Assembly: GCF_004684055.1 (NCBI RefSeq)
Contig: NZ_SRIB01000001.1
Coordinates: 40,001-104,000 of the forward strand
DNA from: Soehngenia longivitae
GTDB lineage: Bacteria > Bacillota > Clostridia > Tissierellales > Tissierellaceae
Direction of reading: 5' to 3'
DNA: 64,000 nucleotides
Shown here: piece after piece, positions 1 to 9,211 of the stretch
Layout of the letters: each line of letters starts with the position of its first letter
Numbering within the stretch: position 1 is the stretch's first letter
Translations under genes and position numbers: made by a program
Notes under the pieces: generated by a model
Seen by the model: only the letters and a program-made list of their open reading frames with translations
Databases searched by the model: none
What the model was told of the DNA's origin: nothing

Positions 1-70
1 TTTTAAAACATAAATTTATATTTTCTTTTTTTAAAATACTTTTAAAGCCTAAAATACCGATAGTTTGTCA

Positions 71-86
71 TGGTATGAAATTTGCA
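71..86 (+). promoter_or_regulatory. Candidate sigma-54 promoter of the hut operon
   Basis: The sequence TGGTATG-AAAT-TTGCA fits the sigma-54 consensus TGGYAYR-N4-TTGCW, with GG and GC separated by exactly ten bases. The predicted start lies near base 98, upstream of the AGGAGG ribosome binding site of ftcD. Sigma-54 promoters with an enhancer-binding activator commonly drive amino-acid catabolism in clostridia (family knowledge). No activator gene is visible here. Bases 1-70 are AT-rich and hold nothing else I can support; an upstream activator site could lie there or before the window. Confidence 0.6.
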
Positions 87-120
87 TTAATAAATATCAA
101 AGAATACTAGGAGGATTGAA

Positions 121-1017
121 ATGGGGAAATTAATTGAATGTGTTCCAAATTTTAGTGAGGGAAGAGACAAAGAAAAATTAGAGAAGATTTTAGATGAAAT
201 AAGGGCAATAGAGGGTGTAAAACTATTAGATTACTCAATGGATAAAGATCACAATAGAAGTGTAGTCACATTTATAGGAGAACCTGAAAAGGTTATTGAG
301 GCTGCTTTTAGAGCTACTAAAAAGGCCAGTGAGCTTATAGATATGAGAACTCATAAAGGTGAGCATCCTAGGATGGGTGCGACCGATGTAATTCCTTTGA
401 TACCAATTTCAGATGTTACTATGGAAGAGTGTGTTGAACTTTCAAAAAAACTTGCTGAAAGGATAGGAAAGGAGCTTTCAATTTCGGTGTACCTATATGA
501 AAAATCAGCATCTGCTCCTCATAGAGAAAATTTGGCAGATGTTAGAAAAGGACAGTATGAAGGTATGAAAGAAAAATTAAAGTTAGAAGAATGGACACCT
601 GATTTTGGACCAAAAGAGCTTAATGAAAAAGCAGGTGTAACTGCTGTTGGAGCAAGAATGCCTTTAGTAGCTTTTAACATCAATTTAGGAACAAATAACC
701 TAGATATTGCTAAAAAAATAGCTAAAGCTATCAGGGCAAAGACAGGGGGATTTACTTACTGTAAAGCTTTAGGTATAGAAATTGCTGAAAGAAATATTGT
801 TCAAGTGTCAATAAACATGGTTGATTATACTAAAACTCCACTTTTTAGAGTATTTGATACTGTGGAAAGAGAAGCAAATAGATATGGTGTAAATGTGATT
901 GGCAGTGAAATAATAGGGCTAGTTCCAATGGATGCTTTGGTTGATGTAGCTGATTATCATTTGAAATTGGAAAATTTCGATAAGACACAAATACTCGAAA
1001 AGAGAATGTCTGAATAG
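121..1017 (+). CDS. ftcD: Glutamate formimidoyltransferase
   Basis: This 298-residue cytosolic enzyme moves the formimino group of N-formimino-L-glutamate to tetrahydrofolate, the last step of the histidine route that yields glutamate and a one-carbon unit. The N terminus (IECVPNFSEGRD), the motif HNRSVVTFIG near residue 45 and the histidine-rich RTHKGEHPRMGATD near residue 77 are typical of the family. The length matches stand-alone bacterial transferases; the cyclodeaminase half of the mammalian fusion is absent. The ATG follows AGGAGG by a normal spacing. It is the first gene of a tight operon, 13 bases before hutI. Identification is firm. Confidence 0.95.
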   Translation: MGKLIECVPNFSEGRDKEKLEKILDEIRAIEGVKLLDYSMDKDHNRSVVTFIGEPEKVIEAAFRATKKASELIDMRTHKGEHPRMGATDVIPLIPISDVTMEECVELSKKLAERIGKELSISVYLYEKSASAPHRENLADVRKGQYEGMKEKLKLEEWTPDFGPKELNEKAGVTAVGARMPLVAFNINLGTNNLDIAKKIAKAIRAKTGGFTYCKALGIEIAERNIVQVSINMVDYTKTPLFRVFDTVEREANRYGVNVIGSEIIGLVPMDALVDVADYHLKLENFDKTQILEKRMSE

Positions 1018-1030
1018 AGAGGATGGTTAA

Positions 1031-2314
1031 ATGAAAGCAACTCTTGTTATTGAAAATATAACAAATTTAGCTACTATGAGTGGTAGCGATGGACCAAGAA
1101 AAAATAAAGCTCAAAAAGATATAGGACTAATTAAAAATGGAGTTATTGCAATATCTAAAGATAAAATAATTTATGTGGGTGAAGGGAAACTTCCAGAGAG
1201 TATCCCTACTGATGAAGGCACTGTTTTTATTGATGCAACTGGGAAATTAGTTACTCCTGGGCTTATTGATCCTCATACTCATCTGGTACATGGAGGGAGT
1301 AGAGAAAACGAATTTTCAATGAAATTGGAAGGAAAGTCATATCTTGAAATTTTATCAAGTGGTGGGGGGATACATTCTACCGCAAAAGCCACAAAAGAAG
1401 CTACTTTCGAAGAACTTTATGACAAAGCATACAAAAGTTTAAACATAATGCTTGAATTTGGTGTAACTACAGTAGAAGCAAAATCAGGATATGGAATTGG
1501 TGATTTTGAAACAGAGCTAAAGCAAATTGAAGTAGCTAGAAAATTGGATGAAACACATCCTATAGATGTGGTGCCAACTTTTATGGGTGCTCATGCAGTG
1601 CCACCAGAATATAAGGAGAGAAGTGACATTTTTGTAGATAAAATTGTCAATGAGATGATCCCATATATTGCTCAAAATAAACTAGCCGAGTTTTGCGATG
1701 TTTTTTGTGAAGAAGGAGTTTTTACTATAGAGCAGTCTAGAAAAATACTTTTAAGCGCTAAATCACATGGTTTGATTCCTAAAATACACGCTGATGAAAT
1801 CGTTTCTATTGGCGGAGCTGAACTAGCTAGTGAAATTGAATGCATTTCGGCAGAGCATTTAATTAGTGCGAGTAAAAATGGCATAAAGAAAATGGGAGAG
1901 AAAAACGTGATTGCCGTACTTCTTCCCGGTACTAGTTTCAATCTTCAAGAGGGTAAAGTTGCTGACGCAAGATATATGATAGATAATGATGTAGCGGTTG
2001 CTATAGCTACGGATTACAATCCTGGGAGTTGCCCTAGCGAAAACTTACAGCTTATGATGTCTTTCGCTTCTATAACTTTGAAAATGACACCAGAGGAAGT
2101 ATTAACTGCATCAACTATAAATGCTGCTTGCGCAATCAAAAGAGAGAGTTCTATAGGGTCAATAGAAGTTGGTAAAATTGCAGATATTGCTATATTTGAT
2201 GTGCCTAATATAGCATATATGGTATATCATTTTGGAGTAAATCACACAGATTCAGTCATAAAAAAAGGTAAGATTGTATACAAGAAAAATGGGAGGGCTT
2301 TGAATGTACGATAA
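1031..2314 (+). CDS. hutI: Imidazolonepropionase
   Basis: This 427-residue amidohydrolase opens 4-imidazolone-5-propanoate to N-formimino-L-glutamate, the product used by the upstream enzyme. Metal-binding and active-site motifs of the family are visible: DPHTHLVHGG near residue 80, FMGAHAVPPE, KIHADE, SAEHL and ATDYNPGS near residue 325. The ATG at 1031 follows GAGAGGA. The 3-prime end overlaps hutU by 11 bases, which points to translational coupling. Length and motifs are standard for the family, so the call is secure. Confidence 0.95.
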   Translation: MKATLVIENITNLATMSGSDGPRKNKAQKDIGLIKNGVIAISKDKIIYVGEGKLPESIPTDEGTVFIDATGKLVTPGLIDPHTHLVHGGSRENEFSMKLEGKSYLEILSSGGGIHSTAKATKEATFEELYDKAYKSLNIMLEFGVTTVEAKSGYGIGDFETELKQIEVARKLDETHPIDVVPTFMGAHAVPPEYKERSDIFVDKIVNEMIPYIAQNKLAEFCDVFCEEGVFTIEQSRKILLSAKSHGLIPKIHADEIVSIGGAELASEIECISAEHLISASKNGIKKMGEKNVIAVLLPGTSFNLQEGKVADARYMIDNDVAVAIATDYNPGSCPSENLQLMMSFASITLKMTPEEVLTASTINAACAIKRESSIGSIEVGKIADIAIFDVPNIAYMVYHFGVNHTDSVIKKGKIVYKKNGRALNVR

Positions 2315-4328
2315 TAAAGTAATTGGAGAATCAATGCAAATTAAGCTGGATAGTTATTTACCTGATTATCCTAAATTTGATGAATCAATACGTAGAGCAC
2401 CAAAGAGAGAATTTACACTAACTAAGAGAGAAACAGAGATAGCTCTAAAAAATGCATTAAGATATGTACCGGAAGAATTGCATGAAAAATTAGCTCCTGA
2501 ATTTTTAGATGAATTATTAACTAGAGGTAGAATATATGGCTATAGATTTAGGCCAGAAGGTAGAATTTATGGGAAACCAATTGATGAATACAAAGGTAAA
2601 TGCATAGAAGGCAAAGCATTTCAAGTGATGATAGACAACAATCTAGATTTTGAAGTGGCACTGTATCCTTATGAACTCGTAACATATGGAGAGACAGGAC
2701 AAGTTTTTCAAAACTGGATGCAATATAGGTTGACAAAGAAATACCTTGAAGAATTAACTGATGAGCAAACTTTGGTAATTGAATCAGGACACCCTTTAGG
2801 ATTATTTCGTTCTTCAAAAGAGTCGCCTAGAGTAATTATCACAAATGCACTCATGGTGGGAATGTTTGATGACCAAAAACATTGGATTAAAGCTCAAGCT
2901 ATGGGAGTTGCAAATTACGGGCAAATGACTGCGGGAGGATGGATGTATATAGGTCCGCAAGGGATTGTACATGGTACATTTAACACAATTCTAAATGCTG
3001 GCAGGATGAAGTTAGGAATACCTGATGAAGGAGATTTGAGAGGGCATATATTTGTTAGCTCAGGCCTTGGTGGAATGAGTGGTGCTCAAGGGAAAGCTGC
3101 CAAAATTGCCAATGGTGTAGGAGTTATTGCAGAAGTTGATTATTCAAGGATTGAAACCAGATTAAAACAAGGCTGGATTGATGAATGCTATGATGATTTA
3201 AAAGTAGTTTTTGATAAAGCTTATGAATATGCTGGTAAAAAAGAAGCAAGGGCAATAGCATATCATGGAAATATAGTCGATTTATTAGAATACGCCGTTG
3301 ACAACAATATCCATATTGAACTATTATCGGATCAAACATCTTGCCATGCTGCTTACGATGGAGGGTATTGTCCACAAGGGTTGACATTTGAGCAAAGAAC
3401 TAAAATGTTAAACGAAGATAAAGAGAATTTTATAAAAGAAGTAGATAAGTCTTTAAGAAGGCACTTTGAGTTGATAAAAACATTAGTAGATAGAGGGACG
3501 TATTTCTTTGATTATGGGAATAGCTTTATGAAAGCTGTTTATGATTCTGGAGTTAAAGAAATATCTAAAAATGGAATAGATGATTCTGAAGGGTTTATAT
3601 TCCCATCTTATGTTGAAGATATCATGGGTCCAATGTTATTTGACTATGGGTATGGACCATTTAGATGGGTTTGCTTAAGTGGAAAACACGAAGACTTAAT
3701 TAAGACCGACAAAGCTGCAATGGAATGTATAAATCCAAATAGGAGATATCAAGATAGAGATAACTACAATTGGATTAGAGATGCTGAGAAAAACAACCTT
3801 GTAGTTGGCACTCAAGCTCGTATTCTTTATCAAGATGAAGTTGGGAGGACACAAATTGCTCTAAAATTCAACGAAATGGTTAGAAAAGGCGAAGTTGGTC
3901 CAATTATGATGGGCAGAGATCATCACGATGTCTCTGGCACAGATTCTCCATTTAGAGAAACTGCCAACATCAAGGATGGAAGCAATATCATGGCTGATAT
4001 GGCAACTCAATGCTTTGCTGGTAATATTGCAAGAGGTATGAGCTTAGTAACTTTGCACAACGGTGGTGGAGTAGGCATAGGTAAAGCTATAAATGGTGGG
4101 TTTGGTATGGTGCTTGATGGTTCTGAACGCGTTGACAAAATTTTAAGAAGAGCAATGCCATGGGATGTAATGAATGGTGTTGCAAGAAGAGCATGGGCAA
4201 GAAATGAAAATTCAATCGAAACAGCGATAGAATATAATTATAGAAACAGTAGCACAGACCATATAACTCTTCCCTTTGTAGCAGATGATGATTTGGTAAA
4301 AGAATTGGTAGACAAATATTATAAATAA
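2304..4328 (+). CDS. hutU: Urocanate hydratase (urocanase)
   Basis: This NAD-dependent hydratase converts urocanate to imidazolonepropionate, the step before HutI. At 674 residues it belongs to the longer urocanase type seen in anaerobes rather than the form of about 550 residues. The glycine-rich stretch GLGGMSGAQGKAAK (about residues 252-265) and the C-terminal SGTDSPFRETANIKDGS are characteristic. The start at 2304 overlaps the end of hutI and follows GGGAGG. No histidine ammonia-lyase gene adjoins it, so urocanate must come from an enzyme encoded elsewhere. Confidence 0.95.
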   Translation: MYDNKVIGESMQIKLDSYLPDYPKFDESIRRAPKREFTLTKRETEIALKNALRYVPEELHEKLAPEFLDELLTRGRIYGYRFRPEGRIYGKPIDEYKGKCIEGKAFQVMIDNNLDFEVALYPYELVTYGETGQVFQNWMQYRLTKKYLEELTDEQTLVIESGHPLGLFRSSKESPRVIITNALMVGMFDDQKHWIKAQAMGVANYGQMTAGGWMYIGPQGIVHGTFNTILNAGRMKLGIPDEGDLRGHIFVSSGLGGMSGAQGKAAKIANGVGVIAEVDYSRIETRLKQGWIDECYDDLKVVFDKAYEYAGKKEARAIAYHGNIVDLLEYAVDNNIHIELLSDQTSCHAAYDGGYCPQGLTFEQRTKMLNEDKENFIKEVDKSLRRHFELIKTLVDRGTYFFDYGNSFMKAVYDSGVKEISKNGIDDSEGFIFPSYVEDIMGPMLFDYGYGPFRWVCLSGKHEDLIKTDKAAMECINPNRRYQDRDNYNWIRDAEKNNLVVGTQARILYQDEVGRTQIALKFNEMVRKGEVGPIMMGRDHHDVSGTDSPFRETANIKDGSNIMADMATQCFAGNIARGMSLVTLHNGGGVGIGKAINGGFGMVLDGSERVDKILRRAMPWDVMNGVARRAWARNENSIETAIEYNYRNSSTDHITLPFVADDDLVKELVDKYYK

Positions 4329-4407
4329 TTAAATATGCTCAGGCTTTATGCCTGGGCAATTATAAAACCAATACTTCATTTGATTTTTTAGTTAACTATT
4401 TAAAAAG

Positions 4408-4446
4408 CTTCCATTTGGGTAATATAAAAATGGAAGTTTTTTATTT
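4408..4446 (+). terminator. Rho-independent terminator of the hut operon
   Basis: Arms CTTCCATTT (4408-4416) and AAATGGAAG (4428-4436) form a nine-base-pair stem. A T-rich run follows directly. This separates the hut operon from the phosphate transporter genes. Confidence 0.85.
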
Positions 4447-4470
4447 TACATACTCTTAACATTCACTATA

Positions 4471-4498
4471 TTGTTTCTTAATAGATAAGACGTATTAT
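4471..4498 (+). promoter_or_regulatory. Candidate promoter of pstSCAB
   Basis: TTGTTT (4471-4476) and TATTAT (4493-4498) are separated by 16 bases and sit 42 bases upstream of the pstS start. Repeats of the type TTAACA lie just upstream (about 4455-4470) and could be a PhoP/PhoB box, but the match is weak. Phosphate-starvation control is expected from the operon, not shown by the sequence. Confidence 0.4.
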
Positions 4499-4540
4499 AT
4501 AAGTGAACAATAAAGAAAATGATTGATAGGAGGATTTACA

Positions 4541-5416
4541 GTGAAAAGATCTAAATTTAGTTTTATATTAGTTTTAATGTTGGCATTGTCAGTATTTTTA
4601 GTAGCTTGTTCGTCGGGTAATGAAGCACCAGCTACAGAAGAGCCAGTCACAGAAGAGCCAGTCACAGAAGAGCCACAAAACTTGAGTGGTCCATTGACTT
4701 TATCAGGGTCTACTTCAGTAGAAAAAGTAGGATTAGCATTGATTGAAGAATTTATGGCTTTGAACCCAGATGTAGTAGGAACTTATGAAGCAATAGGCTC
4801 ATCTGGCGGAGTTAAGAATGCAGCAGATGGAGTTACTCAAATCGGTACAGCATCAAGAGAGATAAAAGATGAAGAAAAAGCTTGGGGCATAGAAGAGTTG
4901 ACAATCGCATATGATGGAATCGCAGTAATAGTTAACCCAGCAAATACAGTTGAAGATTTAACAATAGATCAAATTACTAAGATATACACTGGTGAAATAA
5001 CAAATTGGAAAGACTTAGGCGGAAATGATGAAGAAATAGTTGTTGTTTCTAGAGAAGACGGATCAGGAACAAGAGGAGCTTTTGAAGAAATATTAGGTAT
5101 TGAAGGTAAACTAACACAAAACGCTTTGATAGCTGAAGGTAATGGAAATGTTCAATCAACTGTTGCAGGAAATCCTAAAGCAATTGGTTATGTATCTTTC
5201 TCTTCCCTTGATAATACAATAAAACCATTAAAAGTTGAAGGCGTAGAACCAATATCAGAAGATGTAATTAATGGAACTTACAAAATTTCAAGACCTTTCA
5301 TATTTGTCTATAAAGAAGAAAATTTAACAGAACCAGCGAAAGCTTTTCTAGACTTTGTCATGAGTGAAGAAGGACAAAATATAGTTGAAGAAAATGGAGC
5401 TATAAGAGTAAAATAA
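4541..5416 (+). CDS. pstS: Phosphate ABC transporter substrate-binding lipoprotein
   Basis: This is the extracellular phosphate-binding lipoprotein that feeds the PstCAB importer. I place the start at GTG 4541 because AGGAGG ends seven bases upstream; this gives 291 residues. The signal peptide ends in a lipobox FLVAC with the lipidated cysteine at residue 23. A tandem repeat of PVTEE type (15-base repeat, 4634-4675) forms a linker to the binding domain. Phosphate-contact motifs such as SGSTSVEK and SREDGSGTRGAFEE are visible. It is the first gene of pstSCAB and is separated from pstC by a short hairpin region. Confidence 0.95.
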   Translation: MKRSKFSFILVLMLALSVFLVACSSGNEAPATEEPVTEEPVTEEPQNLSGPLTLSGSTSVEKVGLALIEEFMALNPDVVGTYEAIGSSGGVKNAADGVTQIGTASREIKDEEKAWGIEELTIAYDGIAVIVNPANTVEDLTIDQITKIYTGEITNWKDLGGNDEEIVVVSREDGSGTRGAFEEILGIEGKLTQNALIAEGNGNVQSTVAGNPKAIGYVSFSSLDNTIKPLKVEGVEPISEDVINGTYKISRPFIFVYKEENLTEPAKAFLDFVMSEEGQNIVEENGAIRVK

Positions 5417-5479
5417 GCACAAAATAAGTAAAGCTAAAGTTAAGCTTTAGCTTTACTTAAATACATAAGGAGACTCTAT

Positions 5480-6385
5480 ATGGAAAATAATATGAAACTG
5501 GATAAGAAAAATGAATTAAAAGAGAAATTAGCTCATTATTTATTTTTGTTTAATGCTACAGTGGCAATTATCAGTGTTGCGGCGATAGCATTTTTTGTGT
5601 TTTATAGAGGATTGCAACCATTTATACCTGGTAATGCTGAAGGAAACTACAGTTTAATTGATTTTTTATCAGGGCTAGAGTGGAGGCCTTCAATAGGTAA
5701 GTTTGGAATTTTGTATATGATAGTCGGTTCACTTCTTGCAACTTTTGGAGCAATTATACTTGGTGTTCCTGTTGGTATACTCACTGCAGTTTTTATAGCT
5801 GAACTTGCTCCAAAATGGGCAAAAACGATCATCAAACCAGCAGTAGAAATGCTGGCAGGAATACCTTCTGTACTATATGGATTATTTGGACTTGGAGTTA
5901 TAGTGCCATGGATCATGCAAATTTCTCCTCAAGCACAAGGACAGTCATTACTTGCAGTAATCTTTGTACTTATGATAATGATCTTGCCAACAGTAATAAC
6001 TATAACAGAAAGTGCTATAAATTCTGTACCTGATGCGTATAGAGAAGGATCATATGGATTAGGAGCCACTAAACTTTATACCATATTTAAAGTAGTATTA
6101 CCTGCTGCAAGGTCGGGGATACTTGCAGGTGTAGTGCTTGGGATTGGTAGAGCAATAGGCGAGACTATGGCGGTTATGCTTGTTGCTGGAAATCCAATTG
6201 CAGGCCTGCCAAATAGCATTTTTTCACCAATAAGACCACTTACCACAAATATTGCGATGGAGATGAGTTATGCTTTTGGGCTACATCAAGAAATGCTTTT
6301 TGCTACAGGAGTTGTGCTATTTGTATTTATTATTTTAATAAACCTAATATTAAGCAGGGTTACTAGAGGAAGTGTATTAAAATGA
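5480..6385 (+). CDS. pstC: Phosphate ABC transporter permease PstC
   Basis: This 301-residue inner-membrane permease forms the phosphate channel with PstA. About six hydrophobic segments are visible. The cytoplasmic loop that docks the ATPase is present (YREGSYGLGATKLYTIFKVV near residues 188-207), followed by the family motif IGRAIGETMAVMLVAGN. The ATG at 5480 follows AAGGAGA. The gene overlaps pstA by four bases. An inverted repeat of AAAGCTAAAG type lies between pstS and pstC (about 5430-5456) and may reduce transcription beyond pstS. Confidence 0.95.
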   Translation: MENNMKLDKKNELKEKLAHYLFLFNATVAIISVAAIAFFVFYRGLQPFIPGNAEGNYSLIDFLSGLEWRPSIGKFGILYMIVGSLLATFGAIILGVPVGILTAVFIAELAPKWAKTIIKPAVEMLAGIPSVLYGLFGLGVIVPWIMQISPQAQGQSLLAVIFVLMIMILPTVITITESAINSVPDAYREGSYGLGATKLYTIFKVVLPAARSGILAGVVLGIGRAIGETMAVMLVAGNPIAGLPNSIFSPIRPLTTNIAMEMSYAFGLHQEMLFATGVVLFVFIILINLILSRVTRGSVLK

Positions 6386-7515
6386 AAATGAAAAAGAAAA
6401 TAAATCCAAAAGAAGGTTTTATATATGGACTTATTGGAGTCGCTACTCTATTTACTATCGGGATTCTAGTTTTTATTTTAGGTTTTATTTTTTCTAAAGG
6501 ACTTCCTCATGTGAATCTATATTTTCTTACAAGTCAATTTGACTCGACATCTGCTTATGTTGATGTAAAGTTAAGTGAGGGCTCGCAAAATCCTTTAGGG
6601 TTAATACTAGAAGAAACCACTATAAAAGAAAAAGGTTCAAATGAGAAGAAAGTAATTGCTATTAAAGAAATAGAAAAAACTTCTTTAGGGGAAGACGCAA
6701 TAAACAATCAAGGTCAACCGCTAGCGCTTAGCGAAAAGGACATCATAAACAGGGTAAATGGCATAAACGTAGAAGGGAAAAGCGTTGAAGAAGTCAATCA
6801 AATATTAAATAGTATAAATAAGGATACAGTTACAATGAGAATTACTAAACAGGGCGGCGGGATATTCCCCATGATTATAACTACGCTTATGATGATAGGG
6901 CTATCATTATTGTTTTCGGTTCCAATTGGGGTATTTGCGGCAATCTATTTAGTTGAATACGCAAAACCAGGAAAATTTGTCAACCTTGTGAGATTTGCGA
7001 CTGAAAGTTTGGCAGGTATACCGTCTATAATATATGGTTTATTTGGTATGATTTTATTTGTTTTGACACTCAATCTCGGATATTCATTACTTGCAGGAGC
7101 ATTGACATTAAGTATTATTTTATTGCCAGTTATGATTAGGCAAACTGAGGAGTCTTTAAAAGCTGTACCTGATTCTTATAGGGAAGCTTCTTATGGTTTG
7201 GGTGCTAATAAGATATACACGATTACAAAAGTTGTATTACCTACAGCGGTTCCTGGTATTGTTGTTGCGATAATTTTAAGTATAGGCCGTATAATAGGAG
7301 AATCTGCAGCGCTATTGTTAACTGCAGGGACTGCAGCGAAAATTCCAGGGTCATTACTTGAGTCAGGGTCAACATTAACTGTAAAAGCTTATACAGTTGC
7401 TAAAGAAGAAGCAAATATAGAATTGGCTAGTGCAATAGGGAGTGTTATAATAATAATTATAATAATACTCAATGCTCTTTCGAAATTAATATCAAAAAAA
7501 TTTAGTAAGATTTAG
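6382..7515 (+). CDS. pstA: Phosphate ABC transporter permease PstA with inserted PDZ-like domain
   Basis: This second channel subunit is 377 residues long; PstA proteins usually have about 280-300. The first membrane helix is followed by an extra segment of roughly 85 residues (about residues 65-155) before the usual permease core. That segment has PDZ-like features: NPLGLILEE, then [20 protein letters not shown] and a closing [10 protein letters not shown] strand. The core keeps the ATPase-docking loop ([20 protein letters not shown]) and [17 protein letters not shown]. It starts inside the end of pstC. The permease call is firm; the PDZ call comes from pattern only. Confidence 0.92.
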   Translation: MKMKKKINPKEGFIYGLIGVATLFTIGILVFILGFIFSKGLPHVNLYFLTSQFDSTSAYVDVKLSEGSQNPLGLILEETTIKEKGSNEKKVIAIKEIEKTSLGEDAINNQGQPLALSEKDIINRVNGINVEGKSVEEVNQILNSINKDTVTMRITKQGGGIFPMIITTLMMIGLSLLFSVPIGVFAAIYLVEYAKPGKFVNLVRFATESLAGIPSIIYGLFGMILFVLTLNLGYSLLAGALTLSIILLPVMIRQTEESLKAVPDSYREASYGLGANKIYTITKVVLPTAVPGIVVAIILSIGRIIGESAALLLTAGTAAKIPGSLLESGSTLTVKAYTVAKEEANIELASAIGSVIIIIIIILNALSKLISKKFSKI

Positions 7516-7526
7516 AGGAGAACAAT

Positions 7527-8279
7527 ATGGAAAATAAATTTAGCATAAAAAACCTCGATATGTATTATGGAGATTTTCAAGCACTTAAGAATATCAATAT
7601 GGAAATCAAACCAAAAGAGATTACTTCTCTCATAGGACCTTCAGGATGTGGAAAATCAACTTTTTTAAGGACATTAAACAGAATGAATGACTTAATTGAA
7701 GGGGTAAGAGTTGAAGGAGAAGTTTTACTAGATGGGGAAGATATATATAAAGAAATAGATGTAACTAAACTAAGAACTAGAATAGGGATGGTTTTTCAAA
7801 AGCCAAATCCATTTCCTATGTCAGTATATGACAATGTTGCATATGGACCTAGAGCTCATGGAATAAAAAAGAAGTCTGAACTAGATGAAATAGTTGAGAG
7901 AAGTTTAAAAAGAGCTGCTATTTGGGATGAAGTGAAAGACAGGATTAAACGAAATGCATTATCATTATCTGGAGGGCAACAACAGAGAATTTGCATAGCC
8001 AGAGCTTTAGCTGTTGAACCAGAAGTATTGCTAATGGATGAGCCTACATCAGCCCTTGATCCTATTTCCACATTAAAAGTTGAGGATCTTGCTGAAGAAC
8101 TAAAGAAAGAGATAACAATAATTATTGTTACTCACAACATGCAACAGGCAGCTAGGATTTCTGATAAAACAGCTTTTTTCTTGAATGGTGAACTCATTGA
8201 ATTTGACGAGACTGATTTTATATTTAGCACTCCAAGGGATAAACGAACAGAAGATTATATAACAGGAAGATTTGGTTAA
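7527..8279 (+). CDS. pstB: Phosphate ABC transporter ATP-binding protein
   Basis: This 250-residue ATPase powers phosphate import. It shows Walker [10 protein letters not shown], the signature LSGGQQQR and Walker [14 protein letters not shown], followed by the H-loop VTHNM. Length and motifs are standard. It lies 11 bases after pstA with AGAGGAG upstream, and a terminator follows at once. No phoU gene follows it in this window, although pstB-phoU is a common order elsewhere. Confidence 0.97.
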   Translation: MENKFSIKNLDMYYGDFQALKNINMEIKPKEITSLIGPSGCGKSTFLRTLNRMNDLIEGVRVEGEVLLDGEDIYKEIDVTKLRTRIGMVFQKPNPFPMSVYDNVAYGPRAHGIKKKSELDEIVERSLKRAAIWDEVKDRIKRNALSLSGGQQQRICIARALAVEPEVLLMDEPTSALDPISTLKVEDLAEELKKEITIIIVTHNMQQAARISDKTAFFLNGELIEFDETDFIFSTPRDKRTEDYITGRFG

Positions 8280-8283
8280 AAAA

Positions 8284-8309
8284 CAACACTTTTTAGTGTT
8301 GCTTTTTTT
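8284..8309 (+). terminator. Terminator of the pst operon
   Basis: CAACACT and AGTGTTG form a seven-base-pair stem with a TTTT loop, followed by C and seven T residues. This is a classical intrinsic terminator, five bases after the pstB stop. Confidence 0.9.
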
Positions 8310-8362
8310 CATTTTATGCTATAGTAAAATAAACGAATAAATTAAAATTTGGAGATGATTCT

Positions 8363-8635
8363 ATGAAACTGCACAATCACATGGAAGATTTAGTATTGTC
8401 ATATGTAGATAAGCTTTCACCTCAATTTGACTCAGTTTGTAAATGCGAGAAATGTAGACTAGATATCGCTGCGTTAGCTTTAAATAATTTACCAGGCATG
8501 TATTCAGTTACTGAAATTGGCGAAGTTTACTCTAAGATTAAAGAAATGGAAGCCCAATATGTTGCAGATGTTATAAAAGAGGTAACTAGAGCCATAGAAA
8601 TCGTCTCAATTAAACCAATACATGAAAATAAATGA
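8363..8635 (+). CDS. ComFB-like late competence family protein
   Basis: This 90-residue protein resembles the ComFB family (N-terminal LHNHMEDLV, then a C-x2-C cluster in VCKCEKCRLDIAALALNNL, then the turn LPGMYSV). ComFB is encoded in the competence comF operon of Bacillus; homologues elsewhere are widespread and their role is poorly defined. Here it is a single gene with no competence neighbours. It starts after GGAGATGATTCT at 8363. The stop codon lies inside a long palindrome that serves as its terminator. Confidence 0.75.
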   Translation: MKLHNHMEDLVLSYVDKLSPQFDSVCKCEKCRLDIAALALNNLPGMYSVTEIGEVYSKIKEMEAQYVADVIKEVTRAIEIVSIKPIHENK

Positions 8636-8656
8636 GTGCATGCACTCATTTATTTT
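8625..8656. terminator. Bidirectional terminator between convergent genes
   Basis: A perfect 32-base palindrome (half-site AAAATAAATGAGTGCA) spans the stop codons of both the ComFB-like gene and the converging isochorismatase-family gene. Either strand gives a hairpin whose 3-prime side is T-rich. Its position argues for a shared two-way terminator. Confidence 0.8.
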
Positions 8657-9198
8657 ATTAATTTTGATATAAATTTAAAATCATCAGTACCTGCTTTTTC
8701 TATTAAATCAAAGAGCAAAGTTTCTGTATTTGTTATAACAGCTCCTAAATCATTCATCATGAATAGTGCATTTTCGTAGTTTTCTTCAGTTCTAGATCCT
8801 ACTGCATCTTTAACTACAAAAACATTGTATTCATTTTCTATTAAATCTCTAACAGTTTGGTAAACACAGACATGAGTTTCCATCCCCGTAATGATTATAT
8901 CCTTAACATTTAGCATTTTTAGTTTTTCATTTACTTCTTCAGTATAAGCACTAAAAACAATCTTTTCTATAGGGTCATTTTCTTTTAACAAATTTTTTAA
9001 TTCAGGTAGAGTTCTACCTAACCCTTTTGGATATTGTTCTGTATAAAGTATTGGGATACTCAATTTATTAAAGCTTTCAATCAATATTTTTTGATTTTTA
9101 ACTATTTTCTCTGAATTAAATATTGCTGGAGCTAGTTTTTCTTGTATATCGATCATTAACATGAGTGAATTATCTTTTTGTATTCTATATTTTTTCAT
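8650..9198 (-). CDS. Isochorismatase-family cysteine hydrolase
   Basis: This 182-residue protein belongs to the isochorismatase-like hydrolases. The catalytic aspartate lies in SLMLMIDIQEKL near the N terminus and the nucleophilic cysteine in GMETHVCVYQTVRDL. The substrate cannot be told from sequence; members include nicotinamidases, YcaC-type proteins and ureidoacrylate-type amidohydrolases. I choose ATG 9198 because AAGGAGA (9204-9210 on the complement) precedes it by five bases. It lies 13 bases downstream of the DUF362 gene and is probably co-transcribed with it. Confidence 0.88.
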   Translation of the reverse strand: MKKYRIQKDNSLMLMIDIQEKLAPAIFNSEKIVKNQKILIESFNKLSIPILYTEQYPKGLGRTLPELKNLLKENDPIEKIVFSAYTEEVNEKLKMLNVKDIIITGMETHVCVYQTVRDLIENEYNVFVVKDAVGSRTEENYENALFMMNDLGAVITNTETLLFDLIEKAGTDDFKFISKLIK

Positions 9199-9211
9199 AA
9201 AAATCTCCTTT

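Noticed and set aside
4337..4357. GCTCAGGC/GCCTGGGC hairpin just after hutU as the operon terminator
   Set aside because: No T-run follows it. The hairpin at 4408-4436 with a T-run is the better terminator; the first may only protect the 3-prime end.
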